A stretch of DNA of 39,933 nucleotides from Leptolyngbyaceae cyanobacterium CSU_1_4. GTDB lineage: Bacteria > Cyanobacteriota > Cyanobacteriia > Elainellales > Elainellaceae. Positions 7,648 to 16,197 of the stretch are shown one piece after another (the stretch's first letter is position 1; each line of letters begins with the position of its first letter). The notes under the pieces are model-generated. The model did no database searches, was not told the origin of the DNA, and saw nothing but the letters and a program-made list of their open reading frames with translations. Position numbers and translations under genes: made by a program. Location of the stretch: positions 1 to 39,933 of the forward strand of contig JAAUPA010000013.1 in the NCBI GenBank assembly GCA_012034615.1, read 5' to 3'.

Positions 7648-8874
7648 ATGACTCAAAAATGGCTAGCGATAGTAGGAATTGGCGAGGATGGGCTATTGGG
7701 TTTGACCCCGATCGCCCAATTTTTAGTCGAACAAGCCCAAGTCATTGTTGGCGGCGATCGCCATCTAGCGATGCTAACTCCTGGCGATCGGCGCAAGAAA
7801 ATTTGCTGGACTTCGCCCCTAGAACATTCCATCAACGAAATTTTGAACTATCGAGGGCAACCCGTCTGTGTCCTAGCCAGCGGCGATCCGCTCCATTACG
7901 GCATTGGCACCACTCTGTTGCATCAAGTGGCGATCGACGAAATGACGATTATTCCTGCGCCTTCAGCCTTCAGCCTTGCCTGTGCCCGTCTCGGTTGGTC
8001 GTTCACTGAAGTCGAAACCCTCAGCCTCTGCGGTCGCAGTCCTGCCCTTCTCCACGCCGCCCTTTATCCCGATGCGCGGCTCCTGGTTCTCAGCGAAAAT
8101 CGGCACACGCCTGCTGTGGTCGCCCAATACTTGACCGAGCAGGGCTGGGGAGAAAGCCAAATTACCGTTCTGCAACGCATGGGCGGAGACTCTGAGCGCC
8201 TTGCGACCGGCAGGGCTGCAACTTGGGCAGAGCAGGATTTAGCCCACCTCAACTTTGCAGACTTAAACACGTTGGCGATCGCCCTTCCCCTGGCAGCCTC
8301 TCCCCTCTCCTTCTCCCGACTTGCAGGCATTCCCGACACCGCCTACCACCACGATGGGCAACTCACCAAACGCGAAGTCCGCGCCATTACCCTTGCTGCC
8401 CTTGCCCCCCAGCCCCAACAACTCCTCTGGGACGTAGGCGCAGGCTGTGGTTCCATCGGCATTGAGTGGCTGCGCAGCCATAGGCAATGTCGAGCGATCG
8501 CCATTGAGCAAAACTGCGATCGTCTGCAACTCATCGCCCACAATGCCACGGCACTGGGCACTCCCCACCTCGAGCTCGTCAGCGGACAAGCTCCGGCAGC
8601 CCTCCACAATTTACCCGAACCCGATGCTATTTTCATCGGCGGCGGCGTGACAGCAACAGAGATGGTAGAAACTTGCTGGAATGCCTTGCGATCGGGGGGG
8701 CGATTAGTCATCAATGTAGTCACCCTAGAAAGCGAACAGGTCATTTTGCAGTGGCACAGCCAACTGGGAGGCGAGTTAAGCCGCATTGCCATTCAGCGGG
8801 CAGAACCGATCGGCAAATTTTTGGGATGGAAGGCAATGGCACCCGTGACTCAATGGCGAGTCGTGAAGCGCTAA
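7648..8874 (+). CDS. cobL: Precorrin-6Y C5,15-methyltransferase (decarboxylating)
   Basis: 408 residues with the two-domain CobL (CbiE+CbiT) organisation. The N-terminal tetrapyrrole methylase (about 1-205) starts WLAIVGIGEDGLLGL and has the LASGDPLHYGIG loop near 76. The C-terminal Rossmann methyltransferase (about 215-405) has motif I WDVGAGCGSIGIEW near 260. It methylates C5 and C15 of precorrin-6B and removes the C12 acetate carboxyl. It is divergent from cobG across the riboswitch region. The riboswitch is in the cobG direction, so cobL itself is not visibly under its control. Confidence 0.95.
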   Translation: MTQKWLAIVGIGEDGLLGLTPIAQFLVEQAQVIVGGDRHLAMLTPGDRRKKICWTSPLEHSINEILNYRGQPVCVLASGDPLHYGIGTTLLHQVAIDEMTIIPAPSAFSLACARLGWSFTEVETLSLCGRSPALLHAALYPDARLLVLSENRHTPAVVAQYLTEQGWGESQITVLQRMGGDSERLATGRAATWAEQDLAHLNFADLNTLAIALPLAASPLSFSRLAGIPDTAYHHDGQLTKREVRAITLAALAPQPQQLLWDVGAGCGSIGIEWLRSHRQCRAIAIEQNCDRLQLIAHNATALGTPHLELVSGQAPAALHNLPEPDAIFIGGGVTATEMVETCWNALRSGGRLVINVVTLESEQVILQWHSQLGGELSRIAIQRAEPIGKFLGWKAMAPVTQWRVVKR

Positions 8875-8919
8875 GGTCGCGAAGCGCTAAGATGGCTTAG
8901 AACTTCTTTGATTTCCCGA

Positions 8920-9777
8920 ATGTCTAGGTCAAAACAACTCACGATTTCCAAAGCAACCCGTTATCAAAACGCAGCATTGACCTACTATCTAGGGCTAACA
9001 GATTCGCCCTACCTGCACTATGGATATTGGGAGCCCATTCCGGCGGCTGAAGACTTGACGATCGCCAAACTCAGAGGGGCACAAGCAGCCTATTCAGCAA
9101 AACTCCTAGGATTCATGCCCGAAGGAATCAAAACCGTATTAGATGTGGGTTGCGGCATTGGCGGCAATGCGGCGTACTTATTAGAGCGCGGCTTTGCGGT
9201 TGAGGGGCTGGCTCCTGACCCGTTTCAGCAAGAGCGGTTTCTCAAACTCACGCAGAATCAGGCAATTTTCCATTTAAGCCAATTTGAAACGTTCACACCC
9301 AGCCATCCCTACGACCTGGTTCTGCTCAGCGAGAGTAGTCAATACATGGCGGCGATCGACATTGCTCAATGCGCCGCTGCTGCCTTAAACCCAGGCGGCT
9401 ACCTCCTGCTTGCCGATATGATGCGCTCTGATGCTCAGTACACCGAAGGCATTTTTTCCAACTGTCATGTCGTCATGGATCTGCATTTAGCACTAGAGCA
9501 AGCTGGGTTTACGTTAGTGAACAGTGAAGATATCTCTGCCCAAGCTGCGCCCACGATCGATCTGTATATCGATGTTTTTCGCCGCTTTGGACTTAGCACC
9601 ATTCGTTATCTGGCAGATTTGGTGGCGATCGCCGTTCCACCTTTACACACGCTGTTAAAATGGGCATATCGCCGTTGGCTAAAAAAGCTCGTGACAGAAG
9701 GATTAGAAGCAGGCAAAATTTTTGAGAAGCATCTGTGTTATCAAATCCAACTTTGGCAGTTAGCAAAACCCGATTGA
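8920..9777 (+). CDS. Class I SAM-dependent methyltransferase
   Basis: About 285 residues. Motif I is VLDVGCGIGGNAAYLLERG (near residue 73), the second acidic position is in AVEGLAPD, and the post-I part YDLVLLSESSQYM and LNPGGYLLLADMM are typical of small-molecule methyltransferases of the tocopherol/ubiquinone type. LHYGYW before motif I is also seen in that group. The substrate is unknown. A TTG at 8908 adds four residues, but the ATG at 8920 is preferred. It follows cobL on the same strand with a 45-bp gap that includes a short direct repeat (GAAGCGCTAAG twice, 8866-8891). Confidence 0.82.
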   Translation: MSRSKQLTISKATRYQNAALTYYLGLTDSPYLHYGYWEPIPAAEDLTIAKLRGAQAAYSAKLLGFMPEGIKTVLDVGCGIGGNAAYLLERGFAVEGLAPDPFQQERFLKLTQNQAIFHLSQFETFTPSHPYDLVLLSESSQYMAAIDIAQCAAAALNPGGYLLLADMMRSDAQYTEGIFSNCHVVMDLHLALEQAGFTLVNSEDISAQAAPTIDLYIDVFRRFGLSTIRYLADLVAIAVPPLHTLLKWAYRRWLKKLVTEGLEAGKIFEKHLCYQIQLWQLAKPD

Positions 9778-9799
9778 CATGGGCTTGCCCCTTAATCTT

Positions 9800-10234
9800 T
9801 CAGATTGGCAAGTGAAGAAGTTGCTGAACCGTATAAGGACATTCGGATGGAAATATTTCTGGCAACTTTTGCGTTTCCTTTGCCGCCTCTCGGCGAGCGC
9901 GGCGGTAATATTTTTCTACCCACTCTGGATTTTGAAGAAAACGCTGCAAACTAGGAGTATCTTCCAAGCAATCCTGGATTTTGTCTCGACAGTTAGAAAG
10001 GGTATCGTTCCAACTTTTGGTTCTCCGTTCAGGCTGATACTGGCACTTAAGCAAATGCATCATCAGAACCTGCAAGTAACTACCCAGTTCCTTTTGTTCG
10101 CTGCGACCCAATGTTTCTAATTCCTCAACCAAATTTTCAATGTCTAAGCTTGCCCAACGGCCTTTTCGCAAGCACTCAGCCTGTTGTTGAGTCCATTGCA
10201 GGAAGTCTTGATCATAGAGTGTTGCTTTACTCAT
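9800..10234 (-). CDS. DUF29 family protein
   Basis: 144 residues. The start SKATLYDQDFLQWTQQQAECLRKGRWASLDIENLVEELETLGRSE, given here only to identify the family by its pieces LYDxDFxxW and LDxxNLxEELE, is diagnostic for DUF29, a large family of mostly helical proteins multiplied in cyanobacteria. The C-terminal half has WNDTLSNCRDKIQDCLEDTPSL and the PEWVEKYY block. The function is unknown. Its 3' end faces the methyltransferase gene, with a 22-bp gap. A plus-strand reading of the same bases is not credible. Confidence 0.88.
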   Translation of the reverse strand: MSKATLYDQDFLQWTQQQAECLRKGRWASLDIENLVEELETLGRSEQKELGSYLQVLMMHLLKCQYQPERRTKSWNDTLSNCRDKIQDCLEDTPSLQRFLQNPEWVEKYYRRARREAAKETQKLPEIFPSECPYTVQQLLHLPI

Positions 10235-10660
10235 TTATATGTCGCTCTGAAATTCAGAAAGAGTCACGTTCAGCGTAAAATGCGCTTTAGTGGAAGCGTT
10301 AGCAACAGCTTAACGCATCCCTTAATGAGATAAATAGCGATCGCCCTACTCGTTCTTTATCTTATGTTTATGACGACTGTTCTGTGGCTAGGCGATCGCC
10401 ACCTGAATATCTTCAAGTGTAAATCTTGAGATTAGTTTCCTCTAGCTTGACCCTTAAGTTTTGGCAGTTTTGAGCTAAGGGTATCCCTAATTCTCAGACA
10501 ATCGCCAAGGCTTGCTGGCAAGACTCTTGCGCGAAGTGCGATCGCCCTATTGGATAATGCAAGCTGCTGGATTTTGATAGACCTTAACTTCTTCTAAAAA
10601 CCCTTACTAGCACAGAAAAGCCCTCCGAGTGGAAGGCTTTTACAGAGAACAGAGAAGAAT
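10235..10660. other. Intergenic stretch with HIP1 sites
   Basis: 426 bp without a credible gene. It contains several GCGATCGC octamers and the ndhD terminator at its right end. I see no tRNA, riboswitch or transposase fragment. Confidence 0.6.
10616..10641 (-). terminator. Terminator after ndhD
   Basis: On the minus strand AAAAGCCTTCC, loop ACTC, GGAGGGCTTTT forms a continuous 11-bp stem (one G-T pair) with the T-run inside its 3' arm, 20 bp after the ndhD stop. Confidence 0.7.
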
Positions 10661-12330
10661 TTATTTAACTATGCCTAGAATGACCTCCGGATCTCTAACT
10701 CTTGGAAAAGCAAACCCTTTGGCATAAAGCTGTGGATTAGCTTGAGAAACCTGGTTGTACGACTCTCGCACATGGGTATTAACAGCAACCGTTGTAGCAT
10801 CGTACATCTGAGTCATCAGCTTAGGATAAAACCCGATGCCAATAATCAACGAGAGGAAGCAAGCCGCAATGAATACTTCTCGCGGACTGGCATCACTAAA
10901 AATTGCATCGGCAGGTAGAACGCAATCTGTACCAAAGCAAACCGCTTCTTGATCACCTTCATTGGTCATAACAGCGCCAATGTCACACATGTTGCCTGTG
11001 CCGTAAAAGACTTGGCGCAGCATGGAGAGCAAATAAATCGGAGTGAGAATCACCCCAACGGCGGAGAGCACAACTGTAACAACGCGAAAGATAGAACTAT
11101 AGGTATCGCTAGTAGTGATGCCCACAAAGACGGCAATTTCACTGGCAAAGCCGCTCATACCGGGCAACGCCAACGATGCCATGGAACTGATGGTGAAGAG
11201 CGCGAAGACCTTGGGCATTGCTTGCCCGATGCCGCCCATTTCGTCCATTGCCATGGTGTGGGTGCGATCGTAGGTCACGCCTGCTAGGAAAAACAGCACT
11301 GCCGCAATCAAACCGTGGGAGATCATTTGCAACAGCGCGCCGCTAATCCCTACATCAGTGAAAGAAGCAATGCCTAGCAACACAAAACCCATGTGGGACA
11401 CCGACGAATATGCCAAACGTCGCTTCATGTTGGTTTGAGCAAAGGAGTTAAATGCTCCGTAAATAATGTTGATGACCCCCAGAATGGCTAGGACGGGCGC
11501 GAAGTAAACATGGGCATTAGGTAATACTTCTAAATTGAGACGAATTAAGCCATATCCACCCATTTTCAGCAACACGCCTGCCAAAATCATCGATACAGGG
11601 GCAGAAGCTTCGCCATGAGCATCGGGGAGCCAGGTGTGCAGAGGGAAGATGGCTAACTTAACGCCGAAGGCAATCAGCAACCCTGCGTAGACCAAGATCT
11701 CCATGAGCAGCGGATATTGTTTCTGGGCTAGCTCAGCGATATCAAATGTGAAACTGTCGCCGGAAAGACCCAGTGCTAAGCCTGCCACCAAATAAAGATG
11801 GAGGAAGCAGCGGTATATAGCAAAAACTTAGTGGCTGCGTAGCGTCGCTTCTGCCCACCCCAAATACAGACCAGGAGGTAGACCGGGATTAGCTCGACTT
11901 CCCACATGATGAAAAAGAGCAGAATATCTTGAGCAATAAATACGCCAATTTGGGCGGCGTACAGCATCAGCATGAGGAAGTAGAAGAGGCGAGGACGGCG
12001 ATCGACGCGCCAAGCGGCGAACATTGCCAAGGTGGTGACCAAACTCGCTAGCAGCACTAAGGGAGCAGACAAACCATCTACCGAAACCGACCAGTTCAGA
12101 CCAATTTGGGGAATCCAGGCGTATTTTTCCACGAGTTGAAACGTCGAACTATTCGCATCGTAGTGATTCCAGAAGGCGTAGCATATCAAGAAAAAATCTG
12201 CGAGACCTACACCCATGGCATACCACCGAATCATTTTGCCTTGTTTATCAGGCAGCACGGGGATAGGCAAGGAAGCAACGAGGGGGAGCAGGACGATCGC
12301 GGTGAGCCAAGGAAATTGATCCGCTGTCAT
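10661..12330 (-). CDS. ndhD: NAD(P)H-quinone oxidoreductase subunit 4 (NdhD), one frameshift
   Basis: About 556 residues once repaired. It is a proton-translocating membrane subunit of the thylakoid NDH-1 complex, homologous to NuoM. It starts [17 protein letters not shown] and contains [18 protein letters not shown] and, later, [17 protein letters not shown]-type sequence ([17 protein letters not shown]) and the helix [14 protein letters not shown], all core NuoM/NdhD features. The frame breaks at 11790-11792: one T missing from a T-run on the coding strand turns IFILVAGLAL into IFIWWQA-stop. The break is inside an invariant helix of an important gene, so an indel error is likely. It is a single gene here, without ndhF next to it. 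Confidence 0.9.
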
Positions 12331-12573
12331 GGCAATAGGAATTAATACTTATTGATGTGATAAATGTATATTACTAGACTTTGTAACGATTTGTTATCAG
12401 TTTTTACCCTGGGGTAAGCTTCATAATTTATACATTCTTAAGATTTAGGGAGAAGAAGGGGCAGGATGGTCTCTTTGAACCCATAGAATTCACTGATTTG
12501 GCTGGAATCTCCATCTAACCGATATGAAGATTGATGAAGCTCTATTGATCTATCAAGCGATGAGATTATGAAT
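12331..12573. promoter_or_regulatory. ndhD upstream region with TTACCC-TG-GGGTAA dyad
   Basis: AT-rich 243 bp containing a perfect 6-bp inverted repeat (12404-12409 with 12412-12417), 73 bp before the ndhD start. It is a candidate operator. I do not recognise it as a known NdhR/CcmR site. Confidence 0.3.
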
Positions 12574-13134
12574 TCATTCCTCTTGCCACAGCCGCTCTAG
12601 CTGATAACGCCACGCCTTTAGCACCTCGCCCCGCTCTTGGGAGCCTTGCTCTAGCCCACCTAGCACGCCTTCTTGATAAAGGCGATCGAGCATTTGTAGA
12701 GTGGTTTCTAGGGATTGTCCTTGCTGCTTGGCAACGCTGATAATCTGACGGACTTGGGTTTCTGCCAATTGGCTAAAGCTTTCTGATAACCCGCGTTGAT
12801 GCAGGGTCACGAGGCGGGCGATCGCAGACTGAAAGTCCTCGCGGGTCAGGCTTTCTAGGTTATGTTGAAATACGCCCCAGAGAATTTCTTGAAAGATGGC
12901 GTAGCGAGTCTCTTGGGTTTCGTCAAAATTTGCCGCCATGAGTTGAGGCAGGAAGGGCTCGGCTTCTTCAGCAGAAGTGATCGTCACGAGCGATCGCAGC
13001 CATTTTTGGTCTTCGGACAACAGCACCAACAGCCGTAGACTGTCCGTCTCAACCTGCCAAGAATCGGGTTCTTTCCCTTGGACGGTATCGCCAAAGATCT
13101 GAGCCAACGTGGGGGTGATTTCTGAAGGAGTCAT
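12574..13134 (-). CDS. Conserved hypothetical protein, possibly YbjN/CesT-like
   Basis: 186 residues, acidic and soluble, with no signal peptide or membrane segment. The first ~115 residues alternate short strands and helices (DSLRLLVLLSEDQKWLRSLVTI, then EPFLPQLMAANF and WGVFQHNLESLT), which recalls the YbjN / type III chaperone fold, but this is a fold impression only. The C-terminal third is helical and charged (LEQGSQERGEVLKAWRYQLERLW). It is preceded by the peroxiredoxin gene on the same strand (90 bp), so a shared transcript is possible. No catalytic motif is visible. Confidence 0.7.
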   Translation of the reverse strand: MTPSEITPTLAQIFGDTVQGKEPDSWQVETDSLRLLVLLSEDQKWLRSLVTITSAEEAEPFLPQLMAANFDETQETRYAIFQEILWGVFQHNLESLTREDFQSAIARLVTLHQRGLSESFSQLAETQVRQIISVAKQQGQSLETTLQMLDRLYQEGVLGGLEQGSQERGEVLKAWRYQLERLWQEE

Positions 13135-13224
13135 AGCCTAAAAAATGGGACAGGGGTGTTAGAAGCAGCTTAGCTGATCTTCAATCTCCCTGTCCCCCTC
13201 TTTTTAATCCTTGAGTCCGAGTGC

Positions 13225-13863
13225 TTACTTGTCGGGCTGAGGAGTCATCCGCAAGTAGGGCTTAACTTGGGTGTAGCCCTTGGGAAATTTTTCTGCCAAT
13301 TCAGCCGGATCAGTGATGGAGGGCACAATGACGCAGTCGCCGCCATCTGTCCAGTTTGCGGGGGTAGCAACGCTGTAGTGATCAGTGAGTTGCAAAGAGT
13401 CAATGACTCGCAGAATTTCGTCAAAGTTGCGTCCTGTGCTGGCAGGATAGGTCAGGGTGAGGCGCAGCTTTTTGTTGGGATCGATGATGAACACCGATCG
13501 CACCGTCAACGTATTGTTAGCGTTGGGGTGAATCATATCGTATAGGTCAGAAACCTTGCGATCGGGGTCTGCCAAGATGGGGTAGTTTAATGCCGAGCCT
13601 TGAGTTTCTTCAATATCGCCAACCCAGCCCATGTGGGACTCTACATCGTCTACGCTAAGGGCAATCGCCTTGACATTTCGCTGATCGAACTCGGGTTTAA
13701 GTTTTGCGACAGTTCCCAGTTCGGTGGTACAAACGGGAGTAAAGTCTTTAGGGTGAGAGAATAAAATCACCCAGCTATCGCCCGCCCACTCATAGAAGCT
13801 AATCGAGCCTGTGGTGGAATCTTGAACAAAATCGGGAACGGTATCACCAAGTCTTAGTGCCAT
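13225..13863 (-). CDS. 1-Cys peroxiredoxin (Prx6 type)
   Basis: 212 residues. The peroxidatic cysteine is in HPKDFTPVCTTELG (Cys45), preceded by the conserved P-x-x-x-T, and the long C-terminal arm (about 160-212) ends KPYLRMTPQPDK as in the Prx6/1-Cys group. The resolving cysteine of 2-Cys enzymes is absent; a later Cys in GGDCVIVPS is the conserved non-catalytic one. The protein reduces hydrogen peroxide and organic peroxides using thiols and is one of the standard antioxidant enzymes of cyanobacteria. The start follows MALRLGDTVPDF, the family N-terminus. Confidence 0.95.
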   Translation of the reverse strand: MALRLGDTVPDFVQDSTTGSISFYEWAGDSWVILFSHPKDFTPVCTTELGTVAKLKPEFDQRNVKAIALSVDDVESHMGWVGDIEETQGSALNYPILADPDRKVSDLYDMIHPNANNTLTVRSVFIIDPNKKLRLTLTYPASTGRNFDEILRVIDSLQLTDHYSVATPANWTDGGDCVIVPSITDPAELAEKFPKGYTQVKPYLRMTPQPDK

Positions 13864-13970
13864 AACTAAATGTCCTACTCTGTTGCATGTTTTCCAAGTC
13901 TAGCGTTTTATCATCTCATCAACTCCGGTATTCCGAGCGGAGTTTAGAGGTTTCTTAACGATCTTATCGT

Positions 13971-14903
13971 CTAGTGCGCAGATTTGCGTCCTATTGCAAT
14001 GCCCAAAGAGCCGATGACGACCAAGAAAGCGCCAATGACTGCCACGAGGGTAATTGGGGCAGGAGTAATCAGGGTGGGGAACAGCAGGGAGACTAAAAAA
14101 ACTGCACTCAGGGTCACGATGGGAGTGGTTGAAAGAATAGCACTGACTTTAGAAGCCTCCCAATGATCTAGGGCTTCAGCGAAAGCACCGTAGGCAACGA
14201 AGGTATTGAGCGCGCTAAACAGCAGCATTCCCCATTGCAAAGGCGTGAGGGTTTGCAGACTGGCGGGTGAAGTGAAAGGGGCAAATAGCAGAGCGCCGCC
14301 ACCATAAATGACCAGCATGATGATGGATGAGGGCACTTGCTGCAACAACTGCTTTTGAGCCAAGGCATAGACTGCCCAAACTGCGGCGGCAATGACAATG
14401 TAAACACTGCCCCACAAAAATTGGGTAGGAGCAGTCGCTAGGTGCTGGAGCTGGTCGTTAAAGAAGAGCAACATCCCCAGCAGCAAAATGCCCAGCGCTC
14501 CCCATTGCTGAAGGGTGTAGCGTTCTTTAAAGATGATTAAGCCGCCAATGCCCATCATGACCGGGGCAAGTTGAATGATGACTTGGGCATTGCTGGGAGA
14601 AGTGTCTTGCAGCCCTTTGAGATAAAAGAGATAGTTGGCGGCGAGGAAAAGAGTGGCGATCGCCAGTAAATCTAGCCGGGTTTTGCCTAACTTGCGTCGT
14701 CCTGTGCTTAGTTCTCCTTTTACGCCCAGATAGATCGCTAGCAACCAAAACGAAACCAAGAACCGAAACCAGGTCACTGTATAAACATCAACCGCCTGTA
14801 AAACGACCTTGAGGGCGATCGGCAGAACCCCCCATAAACCCATTGTAACCAGCGCCAGAAATAAACCTAAACGCCATCGACCCGAACTCTGGTGCAGTCG
14901 CAT
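13971..14903 (-). CDS. EamA/DMT-family transporter
   Basis: 310 residues with about ten hydrophobic segments in two halves, each an EamA domain. The first half opens LALVTMGLWGVLPIALK, followed by TVTWFRFLVSFWLLAIYL. Its end has the pattern NAQVIIQLAPVMMGIGGLIIFKERYT, and the second half has the matching STTPIVTLSAVFLVSLLFP. Such proteins export or import small metabolites or amino acids across the inner membrane; the substrate cannot be predicted. It stands alone: the gap to the peroxiredoxin is 107 bp and the next gene upstream is divergent. Confidence 0.88.
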   Translation of the reverse strand: MRLHQSSGRWRLGLFLALVTMGLWGVLPIALKVVLQAVDVYTVTWFRFLVSFWLLAIYLGVKGELSTGRRKLGKTRLDLLAIATLFLAANYLFYLKGLQDTSPSNAQVIIQLAPVMMGIGGLIIFKERYTLQQWGALGILLLGMLLFFNDQLQHLATAPTQFLWGSVYIVIAAAVWAVYALAQKQLLQQVPSSIIMLVIYGGGALLFAPFTSPASLQTLTPLQWGMLLFSALNTFVAYGAFAEALDHWEASKVSAILSTTPIVTLSAVFLVSLLFPTLITPAPITLVAVIGAFLVVIGSLGIAIGRKSAH

Positions 14904-14932
14904 TCATAACCTCAAAACAATAGGGTAGAAAA

Positions 14933-15028
14933 GGCTCTTCTGGCTTCTAGGTGATAAGGAAAAATTAATTTCCCGTAGGGCAGGCAACTTGCCTGCCCTA
15001 CGGTTTCCACCCTGATTCCAGAAGAGCC
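14933..15028. repeat. MITE/REP-like element with nested inverted repeats
   Basis: Outer 11-bp arms GGCTCTTCTGG (14933-14943) and CCAGAAGAGCC (15018-15028) enclose a perfect 15-bp palindrome, CCGTAGGGCAGGCAA / TTGCCTGCCCTACGG (14973-14987 with 14989-15003), around a single C. It lies in a divergent intergenic region, so it is not a terminator for either neighbour. Confidence 0.75.
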
Positions 15029-15186
15029 GTAGAAAACACAAATCAACCCTAAGACTAACGAATGATTTCAAAATATTAAGCAGTCCCTAAAATCTGAAGC
15101 AAGCAATCTTAAACCGTGCTGGCTTAAGCCTGCAAACTGTACTAATGTAGTCAATATCCTCGCCTAGGCGTTGCAAACCTTGTTTT

Positions 15187-15483
15187 ATGGCTCTATTCTT
15201 TTTCTTACTCTCTGGCTTAATTCATGCCATTCAGCCATTTTTAACTCCCCTTTGTTTTTTACTGGCTTGGGGAATTATTTTGATGGGAGGGTGGAGCATT
15301 CTTGCTGCGTTACGAGACGGAGTAAAGCAAGTGAGACAGTTGCATCAAATCCCTTGTGCAAATTGTCAATTTTTTACGAATAGTTCCTACTTAAAATGTC
15401 CCGTGCATCCATCCATGGCATTGTCGGAAGAGGCGATCGGGTGTCGAGATTATGAGGCAGGCGATCGGGCAGGAAGTCATTAA
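15187..15483 (+). CDS. Small conserved membrane protein with paired cysteines
   Basis: 98 residues. The N-terminal ~45 residues are two hydrophobic segments (LFFFLLSGLIHAIQPFLTPL and CFLLAWGIILMGGWSIL), and the C-terminal soluble part has IPCANCQFF, YLKCPVHPS and IGCRDYE. This spacing of C-x2-C ... C-P-x-H-P ... C is suggestive of a metal or redox site; I know similar small proteins only as cyanobacterial hypotheticals. It is 15 bp upstream of the cupin gene and likely co-transcribed. No function is assigned. Confidence 0.72.
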   Translation: MALFFFLLSGLIHAIQPFLTPLCFLLAWGIILMGGWSILAALRDGVKQVRQLHQIPCANCQFFTNSSYLKCPVHPSMALSEEAIGCRDYEAGDRAGSH

Positions 15484-15498
15484 AAATAGGCTGAAAAT

Positions 15499-15858
15499 AT
15501 GCTAATTCAAAAGTTGAACCATTGCCCAGAGTTTGTAGCTGGAGATGGCACTTTACTACGAGAATTGTTGCATCCAGACAAACAGGCGATCGCGCTACGA
15601 TACAGCCTAGCCCATGCGATCGTCCCTGTGGGGCAAACCTCCATTCCCCACGCCCTCACCACCACCGAGGTTTACTACATTCTCAGTGGCATCGGCGAAA
15701 TGCATATCAACGATGAAACCCAAATCGTAGAGCCAGGTGACGCAATTTATATTCCACCCCACGCCAAACAATTTATCCATAACAACGGCACCGAACCGCT
15801 GATTTTTATTTGTATTGTTGACCCTGCGTGGCAAAAGGTAGACGAAACAATTTACTGA
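15499..15858 (+). CDS. Cupin domain-containing protein
   Basis: 119 residues, a single cupin barrel. Motif 1 is in IPHALTTTEVYYILSGIGEM (H-x-x-x-x-x-E pattern with the usual G-x-G-x-M turn), and motif 2 is PGDAIYIPPHAKQFIHNNG (P-G-D-x4-P-x-x-x-H). The histidines and glutamate could hold a metal. Cupins of this size range from sugar-binding to dioxygenase-like. It follows the small cysteine-containing membrane protein by 15 bp. Confidence 0.85.
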   Translation: MLIQKLNHCPEFVAGDGTLLRELLHPDKQAIALRYSLAHAIVPVGQTSIPHALTTTEVYYILSGIGEMHINDETQIVEPGDAIYIPPHAKQFIHNNGTEPLIFICIVDPAWQKVDETIY

Positions 15859-16197
15859 ATTTAAGCTCTAACAAACCACATCTAAATTAACTAACTATTT
15901 AATTAGTTAATCGGCAATAATTACCCTACTCCGCAATAATTCTCTTGAATTCCTGTTCTTATAGATAGGTAATTAGCGTAATACCCTACTTTGTAATTTT
16001 CAATACAGAATTGCCTTGCCAGAAATTGATGAAATAGGGCACTCAACAAGGTTCTTCTGAGAAAACTTCACTAATGTTCTTACTGAATTTTCTCGCAGAA
16101 CAGTTTTTGATATTCGTGATTGAGCCACGACAAGCTGGTCAGAAAGCTTGTTTAACTCAGGGCGATCCCATCCGTTTTCAAGGAATTTGCACTCATC
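15859..16197. promoter_or_regulatory. amt upstream region
   Basis: 339 bp, AT-rich, no gene. It holds TAACTATTTAATTAGTTA (a palindrome at 15890-15907), the repeated word TACCCTACT at about 15922 and 15982, and the NtcA-type box described separately. Confidence 0.5.
15993..16006 (+). promoter_or_regulatory. NtcA-type binding site before amt
   Basis: GTA-ATTTTCAA-TAC matches the NtcA consensus GTA-N8-TAC exactly, 192 bp before the amt ATG. NtcA, the cyanobacterial nitrogen regulator, activates ammonium transporter genes under nitrogen limitation (established). A perfect -10 hexamer at the canonical distance is not obvious, so activity is inferred. Confidence 0.6.

Noticed and set aside
8343-8792. 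Minus-strand reading of 149 codons inside cobL
   Set aside because: Antisense to a complete CobL with all motifs; rich in Ser/Arg/Pro typical of shadows in GC-rich genes.
9779-10120. Plus-strand reading opposite the DUF29 gene
   Set aside because: It is an antisense shadow: the minus strand gives a clear DUF29 protein and the plus reading has no family features.
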